Below, piece by piece: positions 40,795-50,089 of a DNA stretch of 64,000 nt. Both the position numbers and the translations under genes were made by a program. This stretch comes from Micromonospora sp. FIMYZ51 (GTDB taxonomy: Bacteria > Actinomycetota > Actinomycetes > Mycobacteriales > Micromonosporaceae): assembly GCF_038246755.1 (NCBI RefSeq), contig NZ_CP134706.1:3844001-3908000 (forward strand). Reading direction: 5' to 3'. The notes beneath the pieces are model-generated. The model was not told the origin of the DNA and made no database searches. It saw nothing but the letters and a program-made list of their open reading frames with translations. Position 1 is the first letter of the stretch. Each line of letters opens with the position of its first letter.

Positions 40795-41560
40795 CCTGCT
40801 GCTCCTCTGCGCCGGCCGGAACCGCGATGCTATCCAACCCGTCCGCCGGTTCGAGATGCCCGCGCAGGGTGTGCGCGTCGGGAGCGGTGGCGGTCCACAG
40901 CGTGGCCGGGCCACCGGCCAGCGGCAGCCGCGCGACGGTGCCCCGCACCGCCGCAGGCCCGGCGGGTCGGGTCGGGTCGACCACAAGTAGCGATCCGGTG
41001 GCCGGTGCGCCGCCGAGCACCGCCGGACCGGACCAGCCGGGGGCCTGCGGCCCGACCGCCAGCGACTGCCGCAGCAGGGGCCGACCGGCCAGGTCGACCC
41101 AGGTGTTGACCTCGGCGTGGCCGGGCTGCTCGCCGTGCCGGCCGCAGATCAGCTCGTCGCGCCAGTGCAGGGTGCCGCCCTCGGCGACATCCACCTGGGC
41201 GTCGGCGACATGGGCACAGCCGGCCGCCGCGACCAGTTGCTCGGGCAGCCAGTGCAGCTCGGCATCCGCCGCGACGGTGGCCCGGACCAGCATCCGGGAC
41301 ACCGCGCCGGGGCGGCCCGGCAGCGCGATGGACGCGGCGACCGTCCGCACGCGTACCACCGCACCCGGGCCGACCTCGACGTCCAGGCGCAGCTCGTCGC
41401 CGGCGAGCGGACCGGCCGCACCACCGACGACGTACACCGTGACACCACCGCCCGTGGCCGGGACCTGGCGCAGCAGCAGCGGGCTCTCGCCGCGCAGCTC
41501 GGCCAGCCTGGTGCGGCCGTGCCGGTCGGCCCGGGCCACCAGCCGGGCGGTGGCCCGCAT
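40778..41560 (-). CDS. ureD: Urease accessory protein UreD
   Basis: A 260-residue protein fitting UreD/UreH. It opens [20 protein letters not shown] and contains VTVYVVGGAAGPLAGDELRL and HWLPEQLVAAAGCAHVADAQ. UreD is a scaffold that, with UreF and UreG, opens the apo-urease for nickel delivery. ATG at 41560 overlaps the ureG stop by one base (TGATG). It is the last of the urease genes before the fused DUF6968 gene. The family is highly variable, and this copy is of normal length. Confidence 0.87.
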   Translation of the reverse strand: MRATARLVARADRHGRTRLAELRGESPLLLRQVPATGGGVTVYVVGGAAGPLAGDELRLDVEVGPGAVVRVRTVAASIALPGRPGAVSRMLVRATVAADAELHWLPEQLVAAAGCAHVADAQVDVAEGGTLHWRDELICGRHGEQPGHAEVNTWVDLAGRPLLRQSLAVGPQAPGWSGPAVLGGAPATGSLLVVDPTRPAGPAAVRGTVARLPLAGGPATLWTATAPDAHTLRGHLEPADGLDSIAVPAGAEEQQVVRAG

Positions 41561-42297
41561 CAGCCCTGTCCGGCGGGAACCGCGAGGACCGGGGCGGGCG
41601 CGGCGGCGCGGTGGTGGGCCAGCTCGTGGCGGATCCAGTCGGCGACCCGGGTGGCCAGCGGGTCCTCGGTGATGGACTGGAAGACCGTCGGCAGGTCGCC
41701 CCGGCGGGCGCGGGCGTCGCGGTCCATCACGGACAGGTCGGCACCGACCATGGGGGCCAGGTCGGTCTTGTTGATGACCAGCAGGTCGGCGGCGGTCACC
41801 CCGGGGCCGCCCTTGCGTGGCACCTTGTCCCCGCCGGCCACGTCGACCACGAAGATCTGCCGGTCGACCAGGCCCCGGCTGAAGGTGGCGGTCAGGTTGT
41901 CGCCGCCGCTCTCCACGAGCACCAGATCCAGCGGGCCCAGCGCGTCGGCGAGTTCGTCGACCGCGTCGAGGTTGGCGCCGATGTCGTCGCGGATCGCCGT
42001 GTGCGGGCAGCATCCGGTCTCCACCGCGCGGATCCGGGCCGGGTCGAGCACCCCGGCCCGCTTGAGGAAGTCGGCGTCCTCGGTGGTGTAGATGTCGTTG
42101 GTGACCACACCGAGGCGCAGCTCGTCGGCGAACGCCCGGCAGAGCGCGGCGACCAACGCGGTCTTGCCGGAGCCGACCGGCCCGCCGATGCCGACCCGCA
42201 GCGCCCGGACGGCGGCCGGCAGCGGAGCGTGCGGGTCGACCCCCGGTTCGGGGTGGGTGTGTGGAACGGACTCGTCGTGTGCGAATTCAGGACGCAA
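41560..42297 (-). CDS. ureG: Urease accessory GTPase UreG
   Basis: A 245-residue SIMIBI GTPase. The P-loop is [20 protein letters not shown], followed by the metal motif [20 protein letters not shown] with its Cys-Pro-His, then [13 protein letters not shown] and VINKTDLAP (NKxD). UreG uses GTP and binds nickel to metallate UreC. The N-terminus carries a His-containing extension ([11 protein letters not shown]) as in many UreGs. TTG at 42297 was chosen, overlapping ureF by 11 bases, since GGGAGG lies at the right distance; no ATG or GTG occurs before the P-loop except ATG at 42333. Confidence 0.9.
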   Translation of the reverse strand: MRPEFAHDESVPHTHPEPGVDPHAPLPAAVRALRVGIGGPVGSGKTALVAALCRAFADELRLGVVTNDIYTTEDADFLKRAGVLDPARIRAVETGCCPHTAIRDDIGANLDAVDELADALGPLDLVLVESGGDNLTATFSRGLVDRQIFVVDVAGGDKVPRKGGPGVTAADLLVINKTDLAPMVGADLSVMDRDARARRGDLPTVFQSITEDPLATRVADWIRHELAHHRAAAPAPVLAVPAGQG

Positions 42298-42970
42298 AGA
42301 GACGCACCTCCCAGGTGGCGTGAGCTTCGGCATGGATGTCGGCGAGCGGCGCAGCGGGGGCCGGCAGCCGCTCCGGTGCTACCTCGGCGGCCCGCGTAGC
42401 CCGCGCCGCTACCGCGTCGCAGGCATCGGCGAGCCGCACCAGCAGGGCCTGGACCTGGTACGGGTCGAGGCCCAGCAGGCGTACGGCGGCGCTGGCCGAG
42501 CCGGTCACGGTGCCGTGCGCGGCGACCGTGGCGACCTGTCCCGGGTCGAGGCCGGCGGCGGCGCCGACCAGACCCAGCACCAGCGGCTGATGCGGCCCGC
42601 CCGGCTCGGCGGGCAGATCGTCGAAGGTGGCGGTGGGCCAGATCCGCCGGCCGGCCCGCAGCAACGCCCGGCCCTGTCGGCGGGAGACCGAACGCTGAGC
42701 CGGCGAGGCGGTACGGGCGTCCAGTTCGGCGTCCAGCCGGACCAGTACCGCCCGCCGCCGCGCCGACCCGGCCGCCCGGCGCGCCGCCGCCGCGAAGGCC
42801 GCCGCGACCAGTCCGGCGGTGGCCAGTCGACCACGCAGGTACGCGTCCAGGGTGGCCAGGTCGGTCACCCGGCCGGCCGCCACGGCCGCCTCCAGCCCGG
42901 TCGAGTGGGCGTGCGCCCCGGCCGGGAACCGCCCGTCGGCGAGGAGCAGCAGCATCGTCGAAGTGGTCAT
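42287..42970 (-). CDS. ureF: Urease accessory protein UreF
   Basis: A 227-residue alpha-helical protein. It begins [20 protein letters not shown], which matches the family (S-x-FPxG-x-x-x-H-S), and contains [20 protein letters not shown] and [17 protein letters not shown]. UreF joins UreD to assemble the activation complex. ATG at 42970 shares a base with the ureC stop. The arrangement ABCFGD is the common actinomycete order. Confidence 0.9.
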   Translation of the reverse strand: MTTSTMLLLLADGRFPAGAHAHSTGLEAAVAAGRVTDLATLDAYLRGRLATAGLVAAAFAAAARRAAGSARRRAVLVRLDAELDARTASPAQRSVSRRQGRALLRAGRRIWPTATFDDLPAEPGGPHQPLVLGLVGAAAGLDPGQVATVAAHGTVTGSASAAVRLLGLDPYQVQALLVRLADACDAVAARATRAAEVAPERLPAPAAPLADIHAEAHATWEVRLFAS

Positions 42971-44673
42971 CAGAACAGGAAGTACCGCTGGGCCATGGGC
43001 AGCTCGGCCACCGGATCCGGGTCGACCGTCTCGCCGTCGATCCGCACGGTGAAGGTGTCCGGGTCGACCTCGATCCGGGGCAGGGCACCGTTCTCCGGCA
43101 GGTCGGCCTTGCCGCGCGAGCGCACGTCGGTCACCGGCACCACCCGGCGCCGTACGTCCAGCCGCAGGCCCGCGTCGAGCGCCGCCGGGGCGACGAAGGC
43201 CAGGCTGGTGGCGGCGACCGCACCCCCGTACGCGCCGAACATCGGCCGGGGCAGCATCGGCTGCGGCGTCGGGATGGAGGCGTTCGCGTCACCCAGTTGG
43301 GCGTACGCGATCATGCCGCCCTTGATCACCAGGTGCGGACGTACGCCGAAGAACGCCGGCTCCCAGAGCACCAGGTCGGCGAGCTTGCCCGGCGCCACCG
43401 ACCCGATCTCGTGGTCGAGACCGTTGGCCATCGCCGCGCAGATGGTGTACTTCGCGACGTACCGCCGGGCCCGGTGGTTGTCGGCGCGACCGTCGCCGGG
43501 CAGCGCGCCCACCCGGGCCTTCATCACGTGCGCGCTCTGCCAGGTCCGCAGCACGATCTCGCCGACCCGACCCATGGCCTGCGAGTCCGAGCCGATGATG
43601 GAGATCGCGCCGAGATCGTGCAGCAGGTCCTCGGCGGCCATCGTGGACGGTCGGATCCGGCTCTCGGCGAAGGCCAGGTCCTCCGGCACGGCCGGGTTGA
43701 GGTGATGGCAGACCATCAGCATGTCGAGGTGCTCGGCGAGGGTGTTGCGGGTGTACGGGCGGGTCGGGTTTGTCGACGACGGCAGCACGTTCGGCTCACC
43801 GGCGACGGTGATGATGTCCGGCGCGTGCCCGCCTCCCGCCCCCTCGGTGTGGTACGAGTGGATCGCCCGGCCGCCGATCGCGCGCAGCGTGTCGGCGACG
43901 AACCCGGCCTCGTTGAGCGTGTCGGTGTGGATGGAGACCTGCACCCCGGAGGCGTCGGCGACCCGCAGGCAGGCGTCGATCGCCGCCGGGGTGGTCCCCC
44001 AGTCCTCGTGCAGCTTGAACCCGCCGGCACCGGCCCGCAACTGCTCCCAGAGCGCCTCGGTGGAGACCGTGTTGCCCTTGCCCAGCAGCAGCACGTTGAC
44101 CGGGAACGTGTCCAGCGCCTCGTGCATCCGGGCCAGGTGCCAGGCGTTCGGGGTGACCGTGGTGGCCCGGGTGCCCTCGGCCGGGCCGGTGCCGCCGCCG
44201 ACCAGGGTGGTGACCCCGCTGGCCAGCGCCTCGGTGACGATCTGCGGGCAGATGAAGTGCACGTGCGTGTCGACCGCCCCGGCGGTGAGGATCCGGCCGT
44301 TGCCGGCGATCACCTCGGTGGCCGGGCCGATGACCAGGTCGGGATGGACTCCGTCCATGGTGTCCGGGTTGCCGGCCCGGCCCAGCGCGACGATCCGCCC
44401 GTCCCGCAGCCCGACGTCGGACTTGACCACGCCCCAGTGGTCGAGCACCACGGCGCCGGTGATGACGGTGTCCAGGGCGCCCTCGGCGCGGGTCGCCCGG
44501 GACTGGCCCATCGACTCGCGGATCACCTTGCCGCCGCCGAAGACCGCCTCGTCGCCGCCGACGCAGTGATCGTGTTCGACCTCGATGAGCAGGTTCGTGT
44601 CGGCCAGCCGGATCCGGTCGCCGGTGGTCGGCCCGTACAGGGCGGCGTAGCGGTCCCGTGCCACGATGCTCAC
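42970..44673 (-). CDS. ureC: Urease alpha subunit UreC
   Basis: A 567-residue catalytic subunit. It shows [20 protein letters not shown], the nickel-binding [15 protein letters not shown], the lysine that becomes carbamylated in [12 protein letters not shown], and the active-site flap region [20 protein letters not shown]. Urease hydrolyses urea to ammonia and carbamate. All expected metal ligands are present. GTG at 44673 overlaps the ureB stop as GTGA. The full length fits. Confidence 0.97.
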   Translation of the reverse strand: MSIVARDRYAALYGPTTGDRIRLADTNLLIEVEHDHCVGGDEAVFGGGKVIRESMGQSRATRAEGALDTVITGAVVLDHWGVVKSDVGLRDGRIVALGRAGNPDTMDGVHPDLVIGPATEVIAGNGRILTAGAVDTHVHFICPQIVTEALASGVTTLVGGGTGPAEGTRATTVTPNAWHLARMHEALDTFPVNVLLLGKGNTVSTEALWEQLRAGAGGFKLHEDWGTTPAAIDACLRVADASGVQVSIHTDTLNEAGFVADTLRAIGGRAIHSYHTEGAGGGHAPDIITVAGEPNVLPSSTNPTRPYTRNTLAEHLDMLMVCHHLNPAVPEDLAFAESRIRPSTMAAEDLLHDLGAISIIGSDSQAMGRVGEIVLRTWQSAHVMKARVGALPGDGRADNHRARRYVAKYTICAAMANGLDHEIGSVAPGKLADLVLWEPAFFGVRPHLVIKGGMIAYAQLGDANASIPTPQPMLPRPMFGAYGGAVAATSLAFVAPAALDAGLRLDVRRRVVPVTDVRSRGKADLPENGALPRIEVDPDTFTVRIDGETVDPDPVAELPMAQRYFLF

Positions 44674-44993
44674 GCGCCCCGCCTCCCGTCCAGCGCGCCG
44701 CCGCACTCGCCCCGCAGGCCGGGTACCAGCCGGGCACCGCCGAGCGGCACCAGCTCGACGCTGCGGCTCACGCCCGGTTCGAAGCGCACCGCCGTGCCGG
44801 CCGGTACGGCGAGCCGGTGCCCCCACGCCGCGTCCCGGTCGAAGTCCAGGGCCGGGTTGGCCTCGGCGAAGTGGTAGTGCGAGCCGACCTGCACCGGTCG
44901 GTCGCCGGTGTTGACCACCAGCAGCGTGGTCACCGGCCGGCCGGCATTGATCTCCACCGGTCCGGCGGCCGGCAGGATCTCCCCGGGGATCAC
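44670..44993 (-). CDS. ureB: Urease beta subunit UreB
   Basis: A 107-residue small subunit beginning [20 protein letters not shown] and containing [20 protein letters not shown], a strongly conserved family segment. GTG at 44993 overlaps the ureA stop (CCGTGATC), the usual coupling of these genes. It is a stand-alone beta subunit, as in most actinomycetes. Confidence 0.95.
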   Translation of the reverse strand: MIPGEILPAAGPVEINAGRPVTTLLVVNTGDRPVQVGSHYHFAEANPALDFDRDAAWGHRLAVPAGTAVRFEPGVSRSVELVPLGGARLVPGLRGECGGALDGRRGA

Positions 44994-45292
44994 GGGATCG
45001 GGTGGTGCACCGTCACCAGCTTGGTGCCGTCCGGGAACGTCGCCTCCACCTGCACCTCCCTCAGCAACTCGGGAATGCCGTCCTGCACGTCGTCGCGGGT
45101 CAGCACGGTGCGCCCGGCGGCCATCAGGTCGACCACGGACTCCCCGTCGCGGGCGCCCTCCAGCAGGAAGGCGGTGATCATCGCGACAGCTTCCGGATAG
45201 TTGAGGCGCAGGCCGCGTTCGCGGCGACGCCGGGCGACGTCGGCCGCCACGTGAACGAGCAGGCGGTCCTGCTCGTGCGGGGTGAGGTACAA
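44990..45292 (-). CDS. ureA: Urease gamma subunit UreA
   Basis: A 100-residue protein, the exact family length. The sequence [20 protein letters not shown] opens it, then [20 protein letters not shown] and [23 protein letters not shown] at 45292 was chosen because GGGAG precedes it by 6 bases and no closer ATG or GTG gives the family's N-terminus. It heads the urease operon. The roughly 300-base leader includes a large hairpin at 45380-45429. Confidence 0.94.
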   Translation of the reverse strand: MYLTPHEQDRLLVHVAADVARRRRERGLRLNYPEAVAMITAFLLEGARDGESVVDLMAAGRTVLTRDDVQDGIPELLREVQVEATFPDGTKLVTVHHPIP

Positions 45293-45595
45293 CTGGGGCT
45301 CCCGGTGGGTGTCCGCGCCCCGCCGGCTCGGCGCCTCGACGCGCCGTCCCACGTTGCGGGGCTCGTCCGCCGGCACCCCCGCCACGTGCGTGGGGCCTCG
45401 GGAGTTCCACCCTCCCGGCCCACGTGGCGAACCACCGACGGTGTCTGCTCGGATGCGGACCGCACCGCCCACCGCTGAACAGACCGTAAGGGATCACGCG
45501 GCCCCCGGGCAACACCCCCGTACGCCGGCCATCCGCGTGAGGGCCGTCATAACCGGTGGACGCTGCCCCATGACCGGCTGCTAGCCTCGTCGGCA
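45293..45595. other. Gap of 303 bases, divergent leader region
   Basis: This gap separates the leftward urease operon from the rightward SAM-IV riboswitch. Near its right end TGGACG (45557-45562), a 19-base spacer and TAGCCT (45582-45587) make a plausible promoter for the riboswitch transcript, which would start about 8 bases later. On the left it holds the urease leader hairpin. No gene was found. Confidence 0.55.
45380..45429 (-). promoter_or_regulatory. Long hairpin in the urease operon leader
   Basis: The arm 45380-45404 (CGCCACGTGCGTGGGGCCTC then GGGAG) pairs with 45412-45429 (CTCCCGGCCCACGTGGCG) with two small bulges, about 19 base pairs around a 7-base loop. If transcribed it sits about 90 bases upstream of ureA. 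It could be a regulator site, an attenuator element or a terminator for antisense reads. Confidence 0.5.
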
Positions 45596-45711
45596 GGTCA
45601 TGAGTGCCAGCGTCAAGCCCCGGCTCGCTGGCCGGCAACCCTCGTCCGCGCAGGGGTGCCCCGGGTGAGGACCAGGCGTCGGAGCAGCCTCCGATGCAAG
45701 CGTGGCCTGGT
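45596..45711 (+). ncRNA. SAM-IV riboswitch
   Basis: The segment starting GGTCATGAGTGCCAGCGTCA, then AGCCCCGGCTCGCTGGCCGG, CAACCCTCG and GGGGTGCCCCGGGTGAGGAC, closely follows the known actinobacterial SAM-IV consensus, including the P1 strands GGTC (45596-45599) and GACC (45670-45673). A downstream helix (ACCAGGC 45671-45677 with GCCTGGT 45705-45711) shares bases with P1 and could be an alternative fold. The aptamer class senses S-adenosylmethionine and turns off sulfur or methionine genes. The gene controlled is the ABC importer, and a leader peptide intervenes. Confidence 0.88.
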
Positions 45712-45714
45712 TGC

Positions 45715-45733
45715 CCAGGTCATCACGACCTGG
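45715..45733 (+). promoter_or_regulatory. Hairpin touching the Shine-Dalgarno of the leader peptide
   Basis: CCAGGTC (45715-45721), a 5-base loop and GACCTGG (45727-45733) form a perfect 7-base stem. Its last two G bases are the first of the GGAGGAG Shine-Dalgarno (45732-45738), five bases ahead of the ATG at 45743. Stem formation would partly hide that site, which fits the expression platform of the riboswitch. Confidence 0.6.
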
Positions 45734-45742
45734 AGGAGAGCC

Positions 45743-45844
45743 ATGCCGTACGATCCCCGACCCGCTCCCGTCGCACCCGGTTTCGGCCTGACCCAACGCC
45801 GGCACGTCGACATGATGCGGGTGTGCAGCGCCGCGTGTAGCTGA
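45743..45844 (+). CDS. RRHVD...C-type putative leader peptide
   Basis: A 33-residue peptide. Its second half, LTQRRHVDMMRVCSAACS, matches the actinobacterial 'putative leader peptide' class (R-R-H-V-D-x-x-R-V-x-S-A-x-C) found upstream of sulfur-metabolism genes. The two cysteine codons close to the end (VCSAACS) suggest cysteine-sensitive translation, as shown for cysteine-responsive upstream ORFs in mycobacteria. It has a strong Shine-Dalgarno and follows the riboswitch, and the importer gene starts 121 bases downstream. It would thus add a second, ribosome-based input. Confidence 0.78.
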   Translation: MPYDPRPAPVAPGFGLTQRRHVDMMRVCSAACS

Positions 45845-45965
45845 CCGCGCCGGTCGGGTCGCCGACCGATCTTTCGCTTTCCCACGATCCGTTCCAGCGG
45901 TCCGTCCTGCGGCGGACCGTCGGTGTGGCACGTCCGTGCCCGCCGTAGCTCAACCAGGAGACACC

Positions 45966-46847
45966 GTGCGATTCCTTCCTGCCCTGACCCGGGCCGCCGC
46001 CGTCGGCGTCGCCACCATCCTCGGCGCCGCCACCCTCACCGCCTGCGGCTCCGACTCCGCCGGTGGCAGCGCCGACAACCCGTACAACCTGCTCCAACCG
46101 GGGGTGCTGCGGGCCGGCACGCTCACCGACGCCCCGCCGAACGTGTACCTCAAAGACGGCAAGTTCACCGGCTTCGACAACGACCTGCTGGTCGCTGCCG
46201 CCGACAAGCTGGGGCTGAAGGTGGAGTTCGTCGGCACCGACTTCTCGGCCCTGCTGTCCCAGGTGAACACCGGCAAGTTCGACGTCGGCAGCTCCTCGAT
46301 CACCATCACCGAGGCGCGGAAGAAGACCGTCGACTTCGGCAACGGGTACGACTTCGGCTACTTCGGCCTGGACGTGCCCGCCGGCTCGACGCTCAGCAGC
46401 TTCGACGAACTGCCCGGCAAGCGGGTGGTGGTCGTGCAGGGCACCGTCCAGGACGACTACGCCACCAACAAGGGCCTCGACCCGGTACGCGTGCCCGACT
46501 ACAACGGCGCGATCAACCAGCTCAAGGCGGGCACCGCCGATGCCTGGATCGCCCCGGCCGAGATCGGTGAGAAGACCGCAGCGGACAGCGGCGGCAAGAT
46601 CACGGTGGCCGCGACGGAACTCAGCCCGGCCCCGACCGCGTACGCCTTCGCCAAGGGCAACGACGCGCTGCGCGAGGCGCTGAACAAGGCGCTGGACGAG
46701 GTGATCGCCGACGGCACCTGGACCCGGCTCCAGGAGCAGTACTACCCGGGTCGGCCGATTCCGGACGACTTCACCCCGGGCAGCGGCGACGTGGCGGCGC
46801 CCACGGCGGCCGGTTCGGCGGCGCCCTCGGCGTCGGCCGCTTCCTGA
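45966..46847 (+). CDS. Amino-acid ABC transporter substrate-binding lipoprotein (sulfur amino acid type)
   Basis: A 293-residue binding protein. The lipoprotein signal is GVATILGAATLTACGSDSAG, with the cysteine at about residue 24. The type 3 binding domain follows: VLRAGTLTDAPPNVYLKDGK, then GFDNDLLVAAADKLGLKVEF, DVGSSSITITEARKKTVDFG and LDEVIADGTWTRLQEQYYPG. The C-terminus is an Ala/Pro/Ser tail of about 20 residues. GTG at 45966 has AGGAG upstream. The SAM-IV riboswitch and leader peptide imply that the ligand is methionine, cystine or another sulfur compound; this is inference from control, not from the binding site. Confidence 0.88.
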   Translation: MRFLPALTRAAAVGVATILGAATLTACGSDSAGGSADNPYNLLQPGVLRAGTLTDAPPNVYLKDGKFTGFDNDLLVAAADKLGLKVEFVGTDFSALLSQVNTGKFDVGSSSITITEARKKTVDFGNGYDFGYFGLDVPAGSTLSSFDELPGKRVVVVQGTVQDDYATNKGLDPVRVPDYNGAINQLKAGTADAWIAPAEIGEKTAADSGGKITVAATELSPAPTAYAFAKGNDALREALNKALDEVIADGTWTRLQEQYYPGRPIPDDFTPGSGDVAAPTAAGSAAPSASAAS

Positions 46848-46882
46848 GGTAGGACGACGAGCGAGCTGGGCGGAGGTTGACC

Positions 46883-47665
46883 GTGGATCCGTTGCGCACC
46901 CTGTGGGAGACGTTCTTCGACTGGGAGTCGATGCGCGAGGCACTACCCGAGATGCTCACCGTCGGGTTGCCGAACACGCTGATCCTGGCGGTCACCGCCG
47001 CCCTGCTCGGCTCGGCGCTGGGCATCGTGCTGGCCGTGGCGGGCATCTCGCGTACCCGATGGTTGCGGTGGCCGGCCCGGGTCTGGACCGACGTGTTCCG
47101 CGGCCTGCCGGCGGCGGCGACGATCCTGCTGATCGGCGTCGGCCTGGCCCCGCTCGGCATGCAGGTGTGGGGGCCCAACCCGTACCCGCTGGGCATCCTG
47201 GCGTTGTCGCTGATCGCGTCCGCGTACCTCGGGGAGATCTTCCGCTCCGGCATCCAGTCGGTGGAGGCCACCCAGCTTGAGGCCGCCCGCGCGCTTGGCT
47301 TCTCCTGGTGGGAGGCGATGCGGGTGGTGATCATCCCGCAGGGCATCCGCCGGATCCTGCCGGCCTGGGTGAACCAGCTGATCGCCCTGATCAAGGACTC
47401 CAGCCTGGTCTACTTCCTGGGCCTGCTGGCCAGCCAGCGGGAACTGTTCCGGATCGGGCAGGACTACGCGGCCAACACCGGCAACCAGTCCGCGCTGCTG
47501 CTGGCCGGGCTCTGCTACCTGGCGCTGACCGTGCCGCTGACCCACGTGGTCAACTGGATCGACCGGCGGCTGCGGCACGGCCGACCGGCCACCGGGCCGG
47601 CCGGCGACGACCCCGACGACCTGGACCTGGCGCTGCCCGGCGCCGCCGGAGGCAACCAACGATGA
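46883..47665 (+). CDS. Amino-acid ABC transporter permease
   Basis: A 260-residue permease of the His/Glu/Met class. TM helices are seen near residues 28-50 ([20 protein letters not shown]), 70-90 and 180-200, with the coupling segment [20 protein letters not shown] in between. GTG at 46883 was preferred since GGAGG precedes it by 6 bases; TTG at 46877 overlaps that box. It is encoded 35 bases after the binding protein and overlaps the ATPase start by 4 bases. No second permease is present, so it should act as a homodimer. Confidence 0.9.
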   Translation: MDPLRTLWETFFDWESMREALPEMLTVGLPNTLILAVTAALLGSALGIVLAVAGISRTRWLRWPARVWTDVFRGLPAAATILLIGVGLAPLGMQVWGPNPYPLGILALSLIASAYLGEIFRSGIQSVEATQLEAARALGFSWWEAMRVVIIPQGIRRILPAWVNQLIALIKDSSLVYFLGLLASQRELFRIGQDYAANTGNQSALLLAGLCYLALTVPLTHVVNWIDRRLRHGRPATGPAGDDPDDLDLALPGAAGGNQR

Positions 47666-48393
47666 GCACCTCGGTGAGTCTCAGCCTGCGCGACGTACAC
47701 CTGGCCTTCGGGCCGCACCGGGTGCTGCGCGGAGTCGACCTGGACGTGGCCCGGGGCGCCACCGCCTGCGTGATCGGCCCGTCCGGGTCGGGCAAGTCGA
47801 CCCTGCTGCGTACGGTCAACCGGCTGCTCGAACCGGACCGCGGCGACGTGCTGCTGGACGGCCGCAGCGTGCTGCGCGACGACCCGGACGCCCTGCGCCA
47901 GCGGATCGGCATGGTGTTCCAGCAGTTCAACCTCTTCCCGCACATGAGCGTGCTGCGCAACATCACCCTCGCCCTGCGCCGGATCCGCAAGCTCGGCGAG
48001 GACGAGGCGGCGGCGCTCGCCCGCGAACACCTGGACCGGGTGGGGCTGGCCGCGAAGGCCGACGCCCGGCCGGCGCACCTCTCCGGCGGGCAGCAGCAAC
48101 GGGTCGCCATCGCCCGCGCGCTGGCCATGCAGCCGGAGGTGATGCTCTTCGACGAGGCCACCTCGGCGCTGGACCCGGAGTTGGTCAAGGGCGTGCTGGC
48201 GCTGATGGCGGACCTTTCCGCGCAGGGCATGACCATGGTGGTGGTGACCCACGAGATGGGCTTCGCCCGCCAGGTCGCGGACACCGTCGCCTTCATGGAC
48301 GCCGGCGTGGTGCTGGAGGCCGGCGAACCGGCGGCCATCTTCGAGTCCGCCCGGCACCCCCGCCTGCGCCGCTTCCTCTCCCAGGTGCTCTGA
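47662..48393 (+). CDS. Amino-acid ABC transporter ATP-binding protein
   Basis: A 243-residue ATPase of the GlnQ/ArtP class: Walker [22 protein letters not shown]-loop [20 protein letters not shown], signature [20 protein letters not shown], Walker [17 protein letters not shown], and the switch histidine in [16 protein letters not shown]. It powers the importer and ends the operon just before a repeat. ATG at 47662 overlaps the permease stop as ATGA. Confidence 0.93.
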   Translation: MSTSVSLSLRDVHLAFGPHRVLRGVDLDVARGATACVIGPSGSGKSTLLRTVNRLLEPDRGDVLLDGRSVLRDDPDALRQRIGMVFQQFNLFPHMSVLRNITLALRRIRKLGEDEAAALAREHLDRVGLAAKADARPAHLSGGQQQRVAIARALAMQPEVMLFDEATSALDPELVKGVLALMADLSAQGMTMVVVTHEMGFARQVADTVAFMDAGVVLEAGEPAAIFESARHPRLRRFLSQVL

Positions 48394-48407
48394 GCGCCGC
48401 GCCGGAC

Positions 48408-48463
48408 GTTAACAGGGGGCCCTTCCTATGCACGAGGCGTTAGGAAGGGCCCCTTCCTAACGG
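48408..48463. repeat. Intergenic GTTAAC/GGGGCCC repeat, copy 4
   Basis: GTTAACAGGGGGCCCTTCCT is followed by TATGCACGAGGC and GTTAGGAAGGGGCCCCTTCC-like sequence, giving arms AAGGG/CCCTT on either side. It separates converging genes (amino-acid ATPase and ABC-2 permease), again a position where it might end transcription from both sides. Confidence 0.75.
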
Positions 48464-50089
48464 CTAGCGCGGGGTGTCGCGGTGGCGGAAGGTGGTCAGA
48501 CCGGCCGCCAGCAGCACCACCGCCGCGACGGTGAGGGTGAGCAGGGGCAGCACCGCCGGGTCGGCGGCGGGTACCGAGGGAATGTGCGTGTAGGGCGACA
48601 GGTTGAGGGCGGCCTGCGGCAGGTCGAGCACGGCGCCCAACTGGCCGAGCAGCAGGTAGACGATGAGCACCGTCCAGCTCAGCGCGACCGACAAGCGCGG
48701 TAGCGCGCCGAACAGGGCGGTCACCACCCCGGCGACCACAAGCAGGGCCGGTAGCCGCAGCAGCGCCGCCCCGGCCAACTCGACGGTCCAGCCGATCGGG
48801 TCGCCGGCGGCCAGGCCGTAGCCGAGGCCGGTGGTGACGCCGGCCAGCAGCATCAGCGTCAACCCGCCGAGAACCGCGCCGAGAATCTGCGTACCGAGCC
48901 ATCGGGTACGGCCGACCGCCGTGGCGAGCAGCGCCTCCAGCACCCCGTCCGACTCGTCGTTGCGGGTACGCAGCAGCGCTTGGACGACGTACGCCCCGAT
49001 GGTGAGCGCGAACAACCCGAGCATCGCGGCCAGGTACGCGTCGACCAGTTCCGACCCGCCGCCGAGTGCCGCGATCACCTCGGCCGTCTGCGGATTCTCG
49101 GCGATCATGGCGTCGACCTCGTTACCGGCCACCCCCATGCAGAGCCCGAGCACCGCCACCGCGACCGCCCAGCCGGCCAGCGAGCCACGGTGCAGCCGCC
49201 AGGTCAGCCCGGCCGGACTGAGCAGCCCGGCGGCGGCCCGCGCCGGCCCGCGCCGCGCGGCGAACAGACCGGCGCCGACGTCCCGGCGCTCGGCCAGCGC
49301 GAAGGCCACGGCCACCCCGGCGAGAAGCAGGGCGACGGGCAGCGCGAGAACCCACAAGCGTTCCGTGCCGAAGGCCCGCACCTGGGTGCCCCAGCCCAGC
49401 GGCGACAGCCAGGTCGGCCAGGCGCTCTCCAGCCGGACGCCACCGGCCTCGCGTTCGCCGAGCACGTCGCCGGCCGCGCGCAGCAGGAACGCCACCCCGA
49501 CCGCGGCGGCGGCGAGCGCGTTGCCGCCCCGGGAGGTGACGGTGAGTTGGGCGGTGACCGCGGCGACACCGGTGAAGGCGACGCCGATGCCGCCGATGCT
49601 CGCGCTGGCGGCCACCGAGCCGACAACCGGCAGCCCGGCGCCGACGAAGGCCAGCGCGAGCAGGCCGGCGGCCAGCGCATTGGCAGCGACCACCACCACC
49701 AGGGCGGCGGTGAGCAGGGCGTACCGGCCGACGGCGGCGGCACCGAGCAGCTCGGCCCGGCCGGTCTCCTCGTTCTGCCGGGTGTGCCGGATCACCGCGA
49801 AGGTGCTGAACAACGCAGCGAGCAGGGCCAGGGTGAGGTACGACTCGGTGACCACCACGGCACCGAGTTCGATGCTGGCGATCGGGCCGTTGAAGGCGCG
49901 GGCGACCACGCTGGTGACAGCCGTTTCGGCGTAGCCGATGCGGGTCTGCTGGTCCGGGTAGAGGCCGGCGACGCTCTCGGCGAGGGCGTACCCGATCAGC
50001 GGCGTGCCGAGCACCCAGATCGCCAGCCGGACCCGGTCCCGGCGCAGCGCGAGCCGGACCAGTCGGAAGGTGCCGGTGAAGGCGCTCAT
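48464..50089 (-). CDS. ABC-2 type exporter permease (polyketide antibiotic exporter class)
   Basis: A 541-residue membrane protein with about twelve TM helices in two similar halves. The N-terminal half starts LVRLALRRDRVRLAIWVLGT and includes SIELGAVVVTESYLTLALLA. The second half begins around LTWRLHRGSLAGWAVAVAVL. The cytoplasmic RHTRQNEETGRAELLGAAAV and VVQALLRTRNDESDGVLEAL segments, once in each half, are typical of the 'exporter of polyketide antibiotics' family. It pairs with the ATPase whose stop overlaps its ATG. The exported compound is unknown. Confidence 0.87.
   Translation of the reverse strand: MSAFTGTFRLVRLALRRDRVRLAIWVLGTPLIGYALAESVAGLYPDQQTRIGYAETAVTSVVARAFNGPIASIELGAVVVTESYLTLALLAALFSTFAVIRHTRQNEETGRAELLGAAAVGRYALLTAALVVVVAANALAAGLLALAFVGAGLPVVGSVAASASIGGIGVAFTGVAAVTAQLTVTSRGGNALAAAAVGVAFLLRAAGDVLGEREAGGVRLESAWPTWLSPLGWGTQVRAFGTERLWVLALPVALLLAGVAVAFALAERRDVGAGLFAARRGPARAAAGLLSPAGLTWRLHRGSLAGWAVAVAVLGLCMGVAGNEVDAMIAENPQTAEVIAALGGGSELVDAYLAAMLGLFALTIGAYVVQALLRTRNDESDGVLEALLATAVGRTRWLGTQILGAVLGGLTLMLLAGVTTGLGYGLAAGDPIGWTVELAGAALLRLPALLVVAGVVTALFGALPRLSVALSWTVLIVYLLLGQLGAVLDLPQAALNLSPYTHIPSVPAADPAVLPLLTLTVAAVVLLAAGLTTFRHRDTPR

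Noticed and set aside
42092-43705. 537-codon plus-strand frame across ureC and ureF
   Set aside because: It is antisense to well-conserved urease genes and has a low-complexity, Arg/Ser-rich translation.
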